Shown piece after piece: positions 1 through 10,200 of a stretch of 64,000 nucleotides of DNA (position 1 is the stretch's first letter; each line of letters opens with the position of its first letter). The position numbers and the translations under genes were made by a program. The notes beneath the pieces are model-generated. The model had not been told where the DNA came from. It searched no databases and was given only the letters and a program-made list of their open reading frames with translations. The stretch spans positions 14,210,993 to 14,274,992 of the forward strand of contig JAJEKV010000027.1 of the NCBI GenBank assembly GCA_021234155.1. Direction: 5' to 3'. The stretch is from Isoetes taiwanensis. Taxonomy: Eukaryota; Streptophyta; Lycopodiopsida; Isoetales; Isoetaceae.

Positions 1-930
1 ACCTTCGCTCTCTGTCTTTTCCAAATCAGCCACAAAAGCCAAGCTCTACATAAATGAAACGCCTGCCGCTTGGCCACTGCCCACCTGCTAGGAAGGACTC
101 CCAAGAGAATCTTCTGACTGCATAGTGAAGTCCCAAAGAGGGCTCTCACCCAGGACCAAGCTGCCCCTACCTCGTGCATAGGACAAAGCGGTGCTCAATG
201 GTCTCCACGTCGCCTCCCACATAAAGGGCATGTTTTAAGCTACGAGGTTGAACACGTGGACTCGGACATTCACCACGAGGCTCTCGGTGCAAGATCTGCC
301 ACAAAAGGGCAGGATTTTAGGAGGAGGCAATGTATTCCACGCCCACTTCCACATGGCGGACCACTTACTCCCTGGAAGCTTAAAAAGCGACCACTTATCC
401 GAAAAGCGACAGCGTGTCCCGAAGTGCTAGGAGCCCATAAGCCGATGCTACAAAGCGAGATGCACCAAGTCCACTATCTCGACTTCCAAACGCGATTGAC
501 TTGAGAAGACAAGCTGCAATGGAATAGCATTGGCAATTCCCGGCCCAAGTCCAGTATGTCCCCGCTGCCCAAGGCCAAATCTCTCCCCTAAAAACTCCCA
601 CGGTGCCGGATGACCCTCCCAATACCAGTCCGCGGATGGATGTTACCCCTGCGGCAATCCATCGGTGAAAATACACAGGTGTAGGGAAGAGGCCAAGGAT
701 GATGCAGAGTCCAAGGGTACCCAGAGAAAGGGCGATGAGGCTACCATACACCTGCTAGGGTCCAATGAAAAGAGAACCTTGACCACCTTCCAGGCCTTCA
801 TGAGACCCTTAAGAAAAGGCGAAGCATGAGGGAATGGACGCAAATCCTCAAACAGAGCCCACGGCAACTGAATTAAATCTGTCTTCGTAACTGCAAAGTG
901 CTCAGTGTTCCACATCATATGTGCAGTCAG
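1..930 (-). mobile_element. LINE (non-LTR retrotransposon) 3' remnant, copy A
   Basis: The minus strand reads as the C-terminal part of a plant L1-type ORF2, downstream of the reverse transcriptase. Seen: a pattern resembling 'W-I-x-A-G-V-T-S-I-R' in the stretch 600-660, followed by an aromatic-rich region, and a 'SLDPS-x-CMVASSPFL' block near 720-790. The copy is cut by the window edge; its counterpart in copy B (27750-28920) keeps the downstream 'W-L-I-W-K-N-R-R-K' segment and an A-rich tail. Several frame breaks make it non-coding. The assignment to LINE rests on this layout plus the tail in B; the exact clade is not determined. Confidence 0.55.
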
Positions 931-984
931 ATAATTTTATCAAGTCATTAGGAAACTAGCTTAGTTTCCATTAAATTGGAGCAC

Positions 985-2230
985 CTATTTGTAGGAATAT
1001 TGAATTAAAAAAAAAAAAAATAGCAACTCCCTCCTGCATATGTGCATATGATGGAATGGACAAGTAAAAGTTAAGGCCATTAAAGCTATTGGATTATTTT
1101 TAGATCACATGCTATATTAGCATTATCAAACGTCATTTGTGAGGACTACATATTAACATGATTGGTTTCAAGCATAAGGTAAGGCGGTCAAAGATAATGT
1201 TTGGTTAGCTTCCCATTTGTTCAAAATCCATAAACTTGTCTAAAAAATATGGGACAAATTCTTAGAAACTCCAGCATCTTGGCTGTTGAAATTGAAATTT
1301 TATGGCATGGATTTTTATTTTTTATTTTTTTTATTTTTTTGGTTTGGATTTTTTTTTTAAAAGAAAATTTGTCTGCCAAAATTTTTGGGTTCTTTATATT
1401 TTTTCCAGCTATAACCTAGATTTTCATAGGCTCTTTCCAACTAAAATTACTTGTTAGGTATTTAGAGTTAGTCCTAAAAATGTGATAACATCTGTAAAAA
1501 TTACTTGTTAGTTATTTAGAGTTAGTCCTAAATATGTGGTAACATCCTTAAAACAGGCTAAAATGATATCGCAAAATTCTTGGGCTAACTATTATAAAAG
1601 AACGGTCATGCCAAGTTGGTTGTTCTGCACAAATCAACGCGAATTTGAAGCAATGCCCAACCATGTTGACATTGACAATGTAAGATAGATAGATAGATAG
1701 ATAGTAGTTTTAACGTCACGCCACTAGGCAGCATCCAACTGGACATGTGACCACACACCACACTACATTGCTTGGTTGGGCCCTGCCCCCAACCACCTTA
1801 CATTGCGTCTGTTGGGATTTGACCCCCAACAGTACCGAGTGCGATTCTGGGCGGTCTCGAACTCGAGACCACATTGCTAAGGAACTAGTGTGTTACCACT
1901 AGACCAAACACCCAGAACAATCTTATAATAAATGATGTCGATTATCAAGATATTATCTTTCTCAATATCTTTGTTTATCCACTCATCAATTTCATACTTG
2001 CCTTACGACGACGTCATTTGACAAGTTTTCATCCCTTTTTAACAGAGAGAAGTATCGTGACTTATCAGACTTTCAAGAGAAAGATTTAGAAATAAATCCA
2101 CATATTCAATGGTACAAGGCACTTCAATTGATCTTCAATGGGCATTTTGTAAAATTAAAGCAACCCCATTCTCTGGTTGGCAAACAAGTCTGGTGTTATT
2201 TAAAATCAAACCTATAGGTTCGATCACTAA
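985..2230. repeat. Copy A of the kinase-gene 3' flank segment
   Basis: This AT-rich, non-coding stretch is nearly identical to 28975-30215 (copy B) and clearly but less closely similar to 46320-47280, which lies directly downstream of the PTI1-like kinase gene. Shared landmarks include 'ATGATTGGTTTCAAGCATAA' and 'TTCAATGGGCATTTT'. A SINE (1684-1914) interrupts this copy and copy B but not the third one. I infer that the region next to the kinase gene was copied elsewhere and later became the landing site for the chromovirus. Confidence 0.75.
1684..1914 (-). repeat. tRNA-derived SINE, copy A
   Basis: Read on the minus strand, the head starts GGGTGTTTGGTCTAGTGGTA, a tRNA-like A box, followed about 30 bp later by a GAGTTCGAGACC-type B box. 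The body runs to GACGTTAAAACTA and a (CTAT)n tail at 1684-1704. This is the layout of a Pol III SINE. The same unit is at 29671-29901. The paralogous sequence at 46960 lacks it, giving an empty site. Confidence 0.75.
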
Positions 2231-3043
2231 GGCCCTCCATCTAACTCAAACCACTTGTGATGACCAAGTGTTCGAGCGAAGGACACAGTGGCATCATTGA
2301 CCCATTGATATATCCTATACCGCGAAAGCATACATACATGTTAAGAACAATACAATACATATAATAATATGCCATCACGAATGATGACTCATCTATCATC
2401 ATCAAAACATAGCCATAAACGTGCATAATACTTCGAAACAAGTGTTCCTACATCGGGTTCAGAGTCAAGAGGGTTGATTGACGGTCAAGACCTCCAGATA
2501 ACAACAAAAAAAATCATGAAATGGCTTGCATAGAACATTGGCTAGGTAGTCCACTCCACTCGTCCCTCTTGTGCACGCTTTCTAGATAGGGTAAAACAGG
2601 TTGTGCCATGATTGTAGCCTTCTAGAGATGTAATGTTTAATGAATTAGCCTATGGAACTGCTCCAGATTGCATCTCCTCGGTCCGATAAGGCAGGAATGG
2701 TACAAATTACTTTTTGAAGCACAATGCGTCTGCGGTTGGCTAGAGGATCGTGGCAATACACATTCGTACCAGAGAAACCCCCAAATGACAATGAGTCAGA
2801 GCGACATCCTAACCGGGCCCCATAGACAAGGGTCGACTCTATAAGCCTAGCACACTATAAGGAGCCCAGTAGCCATGCTCAGTAGGGTCCTACCTCCACA
2901 TCTCCATTGTCCATGTTGTCTTGTGCTTAATCACTAGATAGCATCTACAACCAGGTGGCCTCGATGCATAGGCCAAATCTAATGGGATTTAAAGGGTTTC
3001 TAGCTAGGATCATCCATGCATCTCCTAGCCTTTAGAGCTCTAG
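2231..3043. other. No gene seen
   Basis: Non-coding AT-rich sequence between the kinase-flank segment and the LTR. It is shared with copy B (30216-31036), so it is part of the duplicated segment. No RNA gene or long reading frame is apparent. Confidence 0.6.
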
Positions 3044-4590
3044 TGTGACGTTCCAGCACAGTATACGGTCCAAGGACGTATACTGTACTGCATCGTCACG
3101 CGTGCACGCCATCTCTATTGACGTGTATGCCGACGTGTAGATAAGCAAGTAGCACCGCAGGGGGCAACTTGCAAGTGTGTGCACATTTATTCATGTGTAC
3201 ACTTTAGCCCACTTAATTAATATAGGCAAGTGGGCCACAGCCATTTATCCCACATGCTCAAGGGTTAATAGAAACCCTAGCCCTAACTTATAGTCTATAT
3301 AAGGCATCTGAAACCCTAACTTTCCATTTTCATCCACAGCCTTCTAGAACTCCGTTTTGCTTGCTCCAAGAGCCAATCTCGACTCCTGAAGTCTGTCTGA
3401 GCAGCCTAGCTCATCAGCTTCCCTTTCTAGCTTCATCTTCAAGCATTTCTGCAGCATGGATGCGTTCAGAGCAGGAGGAGCAAGCCAGGGATCAGGTATT
3501 TTGCCAATTCAATAGTCTAATCCGCCTCCCATGAATAGAGTAAGTAGGTTTAGCCTATTGAATTGCCCATAGCAGCCATCTAGACCTCTAGATACCAAGC
3601 CATAACTAAAGAACCTAACTCTGTGATTTAGATTAAATCTTATTCTTTAGTTCTTCTATGGTATGTATGTGATGATGATCTCTGTGGAATCATTGTATTG
3701 GGAAGGGGGGTAGAGGCCTTAAAAGCCTAGTAGTTTGATGCTCGTAGCTAGCCCTCTTTAATGCACTATTAAATTCGGCCTGTGTACAAGAGCCCCACAT
3801 GGTTGTGGGTGGAGGGGCCAGACTGGCTTACAAGGAGGTTCATGTCCTGACTCATGATCACGTCCCTCTGGTAGTAAAGCCTATCGGGGACTACAGTGCA
3901 CTAGACCTAATGCTCTGCCACTGCGTGCGGGCTTGCATGGGTTCGACACTCTTGGGGTGGTGTACACCTTCCATGGAGTTCAGTCGAGTACGGGCAGTGG
4001 CCCTCCAGTCACCTTGAGTCAGCATGCCAGCCTCTGGTGGGAGCAATCCCTACCTGCCCCATCGGAACTGGGGAGATGCAACCCAGAAGTAGCCCCTCTG
4101 GCTACGCATCCGGCGGGCTACAGTCAGGTCCCAAGACCTTTCAACCTACTCTGCAAAGTGTGCACAGGAGGGGCGGATGGAGTGGACTACCCTAAGCCAT
4201 GTTCTTATGCCAGCCAAATCCATTTGCCATGAATTCTGTCTGCAATGACTTCTGGAGGCCCAAGCCGTCAGTCATCCCCCTTGAGTCTGAGGCTTGGGTA
4301 GGATATCCATATGTGATGTACTGATCTTTATCTATGAAGATATGTGGTGAGCCATCCTTTGTGATGGTCATGTGATGTTGATGTATTTGTACTTACATGT
4401 ATGTTTACGCTTCCACAGCTAGGTAGGCCCTGAGGGAGACAGGGTAAAATGACCCCTTCATTCTTCCCGCTGGAACTCGTCAAGGTTGCAGTGATACGTG
4501 GAGGGCCTTGTATCAGCATGGAGCTGGTATGGGGGATGAACTCCTGCTTGTATACGGTGAGTGCACCGTATATGAGTAGGGGACGTCACA
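3044..4590 (+). repeat. 5' LTR of copy A (1547 bp)
   Basis: Starts TGTGACGT and ends ACGTCACA, so the two ends are inverted repeats of each other with the usual TG...CA termini. It is followed after one base by a tRNA primer-binding site, which fixes the right end. A TATATAAG box lies at 3296-3303, so U3 is about 280 bp and R-U5 about 1.25 kb. The LTR-like sequences at 31037-32569 and, diverged, 21074-22514 match along their length. Confidence 0.85.
3296..3303 (+). promoter_or_regulatory. LTR TATA box
   Basis: TATATAAG about 250 bp into the LTR, followed by a C/T-rich leader (TTTCCATTTTCATCCACAG). It is the expected Pol II promoter for the genomic RNA. A short frame starting ATGGATGCG at about 3456 lies downstream and could act as an upstream ORF. 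Confidence 0.5.
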
Positions 4591-4591
4591 G

Positions 4592-4603
4592 TGGTATCAG
4601 AGC
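4592..4603 (+). promoter_or_regulatory. Primer-binding site, tRNA-iMet type
   Basis: TGGTATCAGAGC one base after the LTR. This is the standard plant retroelement primer-binding sequence complementary to the 3' end of initiator methionine tRNA. In copy B the same place is altered in the CAG part, which fits the pattern of copy differences described in the findings. Confidence 0.9.
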
Positions 4604-4810
4604 AATGTTCTTGGAGACCAAGAGCAAAGCACTGGCCATGATCCCAGTAGTACTAACTTAGTAGAACTCTCAAACCTCGAAAAAGTGGGGAAAATTTTTC
4701 TCATTTTTTGTAGTTTATGCTAAGCTAGTAACAGTTAGAAGAATTGAAAAAAAAAAAAAAAAAAAAAATCAAACTAAAAAGTTGAACTAAATTTTGACCA
4801 AGTGTGGAAA

Positions 4811-4879
4811 TTGCTCACGGTATGCGCCAGAGCATCGACCTAAAATTTAGGTCAGGCCCCAGGCGCACACCATGAGTAA
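4811..4879 (+). promoter_or_regulatory. Hairpin 1 of leader
   Basis: Left arm GCTCACGGTATGCGCC pairs with the reverse complement of GGCGCACACCATGAG. Between them is the perfect palindrome GACCTAAAATTTAGGTC (4837-4853). Homologous hairpins follow at about 5003, 6643 and 6845. As RNA this would fold into a long stem with an inner stem; as DNA it is a possible protein-binding palindrome. Confidence 0.7.
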
Positions 4880-5002
4880 CTCTACCACATTCACCTTGAA
4901 ACTTGAAGAATTTGAACAATATAATATGCTAGATCGAGTTTTAAGGTAAGGTTTAGCTAGATTTGTATGCCACACCCCTAGGAATATGTCTAGAAGTTAT
5001 AT

Positions 5003-5065
5003 AATTTTAGTTGCCAGAGCCTCGATCTAAATATTAGATCAGCCCTCTAGCGCACACCATGAGTA
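5003..5065 (+). promoter_or_regulatory. Hairpin 2 of leader (partly decayed)
   Basis: Inner palindrome GATCTAAATATTAGATC (5024-5040) and right arm AGCGCACACCATGAGTAA are kept. The left arm has lost most of the CTCACGGTATGC block, so the outer stem is weakened. It lies about 100 bp before the TATA box of ORF1. Confidence 0.55.
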
Positions 5066-5167
5066 ATTTTACTTAGAAAACTCTAAAGAAAGTACATGTT
5101 TTAAGTTAATAGGTGCCTTGACACATGGAAATGAACAACTTAGAATTTGACCTAAAATTTGCCAAAC

Positions 5168-5175
5168 TATAAATA
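5168..5175 (+). promoter_or_regulatory. TATA box of ORF1
   Basis: TATAAATA 110 bp before the ORF1 ATG. The leader between them contains GCTCCCGCACTTCGAGGCGA, close to the leader of ORF2 (GCTCCCAGCTTTTAGGCGAT). The matching box in copy B is near 33130. This suggests a private internal promoter rather than expression only from the LTR. Confidence 0.6.
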
Positions 5176-5277
5176 GACCCAAACCCCTCTCATTTGTAGA
5201 CTTTCTGTCTAGAAGTTAGCTCCCGCACTTCGAGGCGATTTTTGGGTGCCAGAGCTCCGATTGACGTGAAGTAAAGC

Positions 5278-6501
5278 ATGGCACGCACCAAATAGACGGC
5301 ACGAAAATATCGACCAGGCGAACAGCCCAGCGCCCAAGACTGGAGGAGGATTCAGTAGCTACTTCGAGAGCAACTTCTCGCCAGAGGAGACCAACCCTCG
5401 TCAGCAGGGGAAAGTACTTCTGACGACTCACAGGTACAGGAGTCGAGGCAAGAATCATTAAAGGAGCTGGCTAACACCATCAACCAGGAGTTAGACGAAG
5501 GAGGAGAGGTGGAATCAGAGGGCTCAACATATGAGAAAACTCAAGAAGTATTCGAGGAAATTGAAGAGGAGATACGACAGCAAGAGAGGGCAGAACAGGA
5601 GCAGGCTGCCAAGGAGCAGAAGGAGCAGAAGGAGCCAACTCCTAAACCGACCCTGGAGGAAGAACTCGAAGCCTGGATTCAAATGCAGGAGGCGAAGGCA
5701 CAACGCCGCAAAAAGAAAAAGGCCGAGAAGAAAAGGAGGCAGAAGCAAAGAAGAAGCTCAAGGGCAAAGGTAAGGAGGAGCCCAAGAGGAAGATCAAGAA
5801 GACACCCACGGTCAAGCTCGTCATTAACGAACGGCCTCCCGACCAGCCACCATCCTCTGATGACGAAGATGATGAAGACTACAATCCTAACCAAGAAGTA
5901 GGGAGCTCCTCCAAACCCGCAGATGAGGATCGGACAGACCAAGATCGGCAGATTCAAGCACCCCCACCTTACCCCACATGGGAGAAGGATAAGGATCCCA
6001 AGAAGCCGACCCGACCTGCCCGGGAGTCTTATGTGGTGGACCATCGCAGGGTCTACCAGAAGAAATTGAAGGCCTACCAGGACTACATGAAGAAGTGGGA
6101 GGCCTACAACTCCCACTATCAGGCAAACAAGGTCACTTATATCGAGGGAGGACAACCATCGAAGAAGAAGACTCTCAAGCCACCTCCAGAGAAGCTGGGA
6201 CCTCCCAAGAAGCCAATAGCGAGGAAGCCCGGATCAAGACTGTCACAAACAGTTCGGGAAATCAGGCATTTTCAGAGAAGTTACGGCCTCACCGTTCGCC
6301 AGACTCGTCAAGGAGGTCGTACAGGGGTTCGACTCAAGCATGAGAGTCACAGGTGAAATGCTGCTAGCCTTGCAAGAAGCAGCTGAGCAGAAGCTGGTGC
6401 AACATTTTGAAGACTCAAGGGCGTGCACTATACACGCCAAAAGAGTAACGTTGATGACCAAGGATATGCACTTGGCAAGTTCCATTAAAGGAGAACGTTA
6501 A
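5278..6501 (+). pseudogene. ORF1: histone H3-like protein with long N-terminal tail, copy A
   Basis: Not a known retroelement protein. The start ATG (5278) opens with ARTK-stop-TARK-YRPG, matching the histone H3 tail ARTKQTARK; codon 6 is TAG here and CAG in copy B. A long tail follows, first acidic and glutamine-rich (predicted coiled coil, 5509-5700), then lysine-rich, then acidic (DDEDDED near 5860), then basic (5990-6230). The C-terminus is an H3 fold: [10 protein letters not shown] (aN helix, about 6250), PFARLVKEV (6292-6318), [21 protein letters not shown] and GER-stop (6361-6501). I count 29 identities in the last 45 residues against the canonical H3 C-terminus. Loop 1 has canonical H3 length. 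Two TAG codons (5293, 5356) and two frame changes (about 5710-5750 and about 6285) break it. About 400 residues if intact, versus about 136 for host H3, so it is not a simple host gene copy. Confidence 0.88.
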
Positions 6502-6524
6502 TTTTGTAAATAACAAATTTTGTG

Positions 6525-6530
6525 AATAAA
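6525..6530 (+). terminator. Polyadenylation signal after ORF1
   Basis: AATAAA 24 bp after the ORF1 stop codon, in a T/A-rich setting (TTTTGTGAATAAAAAGTTTTG) followed by a GT-rich stretch. It is conserved in copy B near 34502. If used, it would end the ORF1 transcript and also threaten full-length genomic RNA, which makes it notable inside a retrotransposon. Confidence 0.45.
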
Positions 6531-6642
6531 AAGTTTTGTAGAGTAAGTTATAAGTGCATAAATGTTGTTAATTAGATTGAATTAGCAGTAAATGGCTTTT
6601 GTATTAGTTAAATTGGACATCATATGGCCAAAAAGTGAGAAG

Positions 6643-6710
6643 TTACTCACGGTATGCGCCAGAGCATCGACCTAAAATTTAGGTCAGGCCCCAAGCGCAC
6701 ACCGTAAGTA
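6643..6710 (+). promoter_or_regulatory. Hairpin 3, before ORF2
   Basis: TTACTCACGGTATGCGCC on the left, GACCTAAAATTTAGGTC in the middle (6669-6685) and GCGCACACCGTAAGTA on the right. It is nearly identical to hairpin 1 although about 1.8 kb away. Confidence 0.7.
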
Positions 6711-6844
6711 TTTCACATCAAAAGTGGCCCTAAACATCTCCAAACTGCTCAAGTACGAGGTCAATCTTGCATATCTCAGAAAGACGTCATGTTTTGACCC
6801 TTACTTCACCCTGTTTAGATAAGTTTTGACCAAATAGGGCCAAT

Positions 6845-6912
6845 TTACTCACGGTATGCGCCAGGACCTCGACCTAAATTTTAGATCAGCCTTCTAGCGC
6901 ACACCGTGAGTA
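6845..6912 (+). promoter_or_regulatory. Hairpin 4, before ORF2
   Basis: Left arm TTACTCACGGTATGCGCC and right arm AGCGCACACCGTGAGTA are an almost perfect inverted repeat; the inner palindrome is GACCTAAATTTTAGATC (6871-6887). With hairpin 3 it forms the second pair, spaced about 200 bp like the first pair. Confidence 0.7.
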
Positions 6913-7106
6913 CCTTCAGCATTATCTCTTTCATGCCACCTCCAATTGACCTCAAGTTGTTGCAATAGGTTCATTAGATAGTCTCATTCATGCTCAGACC
7001 CTCAAATTAGCCTTCAAATCCTCATTTTGACCTCAAAATATGTGAGATTTGCCCAACCCAAGAATTTTTCTAAGTTTTCCAAAAATTAGGGTTTTTCCCT
7101 TTTTCC

Positions 7107-7114
7107 TATAAATA
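7107..7114 (+). promoter_or_regulatory. TATA box of ORF2
   Basis: TATAAATA 121 bp before the ORF2 ATG, followed by a leader that resembles that of ORF1. Copy B keeps it at about 35083. Together with the hairpin pair it repeats the architecture seen upstream of ORF1. Confidence 0.6.
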
Positions 7115-7227
7115 GGGCCCCCATATCTCATTTAGCATCTTACAGGTTTGCTCCCAGCTTTTAGGCGATTTTCCAACTCCCTTAGGCGCTTCAAGAGCTG
7201 TTTGTTAGTCCAATTCACTCAAGATCA

Positions 7228-10200
7228 ATGGCAACTGCAGATTTCAGGCGATGGTACAACGCCAGTGCCCATGTAGCTGAGGCTGATGTCAATGCCATCT
7301 TCGAAGTTTTCCATAAGGGGATAGACATCCAAGCCACCTTGCAAGCAACCCCATCCTATATGGAAGTCATGACTGAGTTCCAAGCTAGGGTAGGGCCTTC
7401 CTTAGTACAGCTTCCCCCCTGTACAGGATATTTTGTTCTCAAGCAGTCCCTCCAAGCGGCCTTGAGTGATGTCCCTAACATTGCCAAGAACCTGAACAAC
7501 AAGGTTGCTAGATTGCCAGACTACATGGTCATAACAGCAAATAAGGCGAAGTACTTCTCCTATACCGCTGCCTTAGCCATCTTTCTCTCTCACCATGCCC
7601 TGAACCCAATCGGGGAACCCTCCATCCCGGCCATGGATGTGGACCCCCTAGCCTCTTCAGCAGAAGGTCAGCTCCTCTTGCAGTATCAAGCAGAGCAAGA
7701 AGGAAGACCCGAAGACGAAGAGCTCGACTCAGACGACGAAGACTACGTCGAGTTCGACCCGGACCAGGAGCGGCGACAAGCAGAGCAGGAGATCCAGTCT
7801 TTCGACCAGGACCTGCAGACCCCCTCTCGGGCTAGGTATCACAAGCCTAGCTCCCACCATCATCAACAGCCAAGAGTACCTGCTCCTGAGTGACATCCAG
7901 AACCTCCCCGAATGCAGAGCCAGGGAGTACAGACGCGACGAGTACCTTCTGCGGCAACAATCAGATCTGGATGACTTCATCGATCGCGAGGCTTCCGACT
8001 TCCCAATCAATGTAAGAGAAGCCTACACCTATACAGGGGAGTCGACTTCAGATATTCAGGCATACAGCAGCATCCGGCAAATGATGACAGCTCAGGATCT
8101 GCCGTCTGAAGAAGAATTCTACGCCATCCAAGAACGGATGAGGATCCGTGGCAAGACCACAAATATTTTAATGCCAAGTTCTTCGACACCAGCTCCCACA
8201 GATGTCCAGAGAAGAGGCGAGATCGACCTGACCAGAATCGCCTCAACAATAAGGGGCCACAGAGACCTGACGGAGATTCAAGTCGATGAATATGCGGGAA
8301 GACATAGAGCTGGTGCCCGACCTGACGAAGAATCAACAGCGACGGGCAGGGACCAGGGTTGTTTTCGTACGCGTACGAAATAAACATGGGCGTATAGTAC
8401 CTTATATGTTGTATAGTACGTCTCGTACGTTACATAATGAGGTCTTTTTTTTTTTTTTGGTGGGGTTTACCTTAGGGCAATGTTATATTCGAATCTCACA
8501 TGTTTCCTAACCCTAACGCATCCGCCCTCCAAGGCGCTTCACGATTTAGGGTTTGTGGAATCGAGAGGAGTGCTTGCACAGGTTAAGGGCAGCGCAGGAC
8601 CTTCTAATGCAAGATTGATATGGTTACTGATGGCAGTTAGCTGGATTTTTGATGTGAAGAGCCTTTGAACAGAGGTCTTAGGAGGTTTAAATGATTCTAA
8701 AGCTTCTCTTTTCATTCTCATCATCCTCTCATTCCATAAATCGGCTCATTTCATGTTGTTTTCGGTCAGGTGTAGTAGATTTTCCTCTCAGATTTCTGGT
8801 TCCTTATTCTTCCGGCTTCTAGCTTTCTGCACTCATGGTCGCGTAGTCCTTGCTTTTGGTCGGAGGCGTGAATCGATTCTGCAGCCTATCCTTGCTAGGT
8901 AAATTTCTATTTATTTCAATATTTGCTCTGTTTAATCCCAAATCTTCATTCCTCTTCAAAAGCTTTATATTGGTTTTTGATTCGCTATCGGATTTCATCT
9001 TTTGGGATTTAACACTTTTGCTTGGCAGTTTTTACAATGGACTTCTCCAAAATGGGTGCTTCAAAAGCCATGAGGGTAGGCCAAAGCTAAACCTTCTGTT
9101 TAATATATATCATCAGTTTATCAAATATAGGTCATTTACCAATTATATATCAGGTTGTTAATTCAAAACCTTTTATGCATAACAAGTGGTACACTTAGGG
9201 GCACACTTCGTCAGCATTATGCATCAAATGAAATGGCAAGGTGGTATCAGTATTTGTGGCAGTAGCAGTTGTGCTTCATTGCTTACAATCTAGGCTGGCT
9301 CTGTTGCAAATTTTGAGTTCTTAACAGGTAAGGTATTGTTATCTACATATTTCTAGGCTTATTCTTTTGCTCTACTATTTTTTTTGGGTGCGTGCTCTTG
9401 ATTGATGATGGCATGTACTATTGTCCCTCTATTCGCACTAATTCATTGGTGGTTATATCTGCTTAAATGTGCCCTCGTGATATTTTTCTGCTCAATCTTC
9501 CCATGTCATTGGGGTGAGTTTTCTATCAAACATATAGGTATGAACTGTATAGGTAGGAAAATAATTATTTCTAGGACTTGGTAAAATTTTGTTTCTGCAA
9601 ATAACTGGAGTAGCCTGAATGCATATTCCATTTTGTTCATGTGACAGAAGCAGATCAGCTGGATAATTAGTTAATATCATTGCCAAAGAGTATCAGATAT
9701 CAATAGCGGAAATGATGCCAGTAAGCATTTAAAATCATGAAGCTGTACCATAGGACAATCGTGGAAAACATTTTGATTTGTATTAAATCCTAGAATGTTT
9801 GTTGGAGTGGATCAACCTGAACAACCTTATCTTTGGGTTGTTACTCAGATAACTAAACAAGTGATATCAGGCTGTGGTCTTTTCTTTCCTATTAGATGTT
9901 AATTGATCTTGAACACTGTGTAATGTTTATGTTTTCTTACCATTAACTATCTACACAAGCAATAAAAGAACTCGAGATTGAATAAATAACTATATAAATG
10001 ATGTTCAAAAATGTATTAAAGTTATATATGTAGTGTACGTCCACAACATACACTACGTACACTACGTACTGTACCTCAAATAAAACAACACAGAAATTAG
10101 GTACGTAAAGTACGAAAAAGCCCAAAGTCCGAAAAACATACAGTACGTTAGAAGACGTACGGTACGCGAATCGTACACTACGTACGTGACTACACTGGCA

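Noticed and set aside
1860-1915. A tRNA gene
   Set aside because: Only A- and B-box-like parts of a SINE head; no full cloverleaf, and a (CTAT)n tail follows.
5524-6155. Minus-strand frames across ORF1
   Set aside because: Shadows of the lysine/glutamate-rich coding strand; leucine-rich by complement only.
5278-6250. An H4 domain fused in front of H3, as in viral H4-H3 doublets
   Set aside because: I found no H4-like helices in the ORF1 tail, which is charged and low in complexity.
6289-6501. A centromeric H3 (CenH3)
   Set aside because: Loop 1 has the length of canonical H3 and the [18 protein letters not shown] blocks are canonical-like; CenH3 usually has a longer loop 1.
8354-10197. A Mutator element, since the direct repeat can be read as 9 bp (GGCAGGGAC)
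   Set aside because: The ninth base equals the terminal G of the element; with 8 bp the ends are CAG...CTG and the inverted repeats are short, fitting hAT better.
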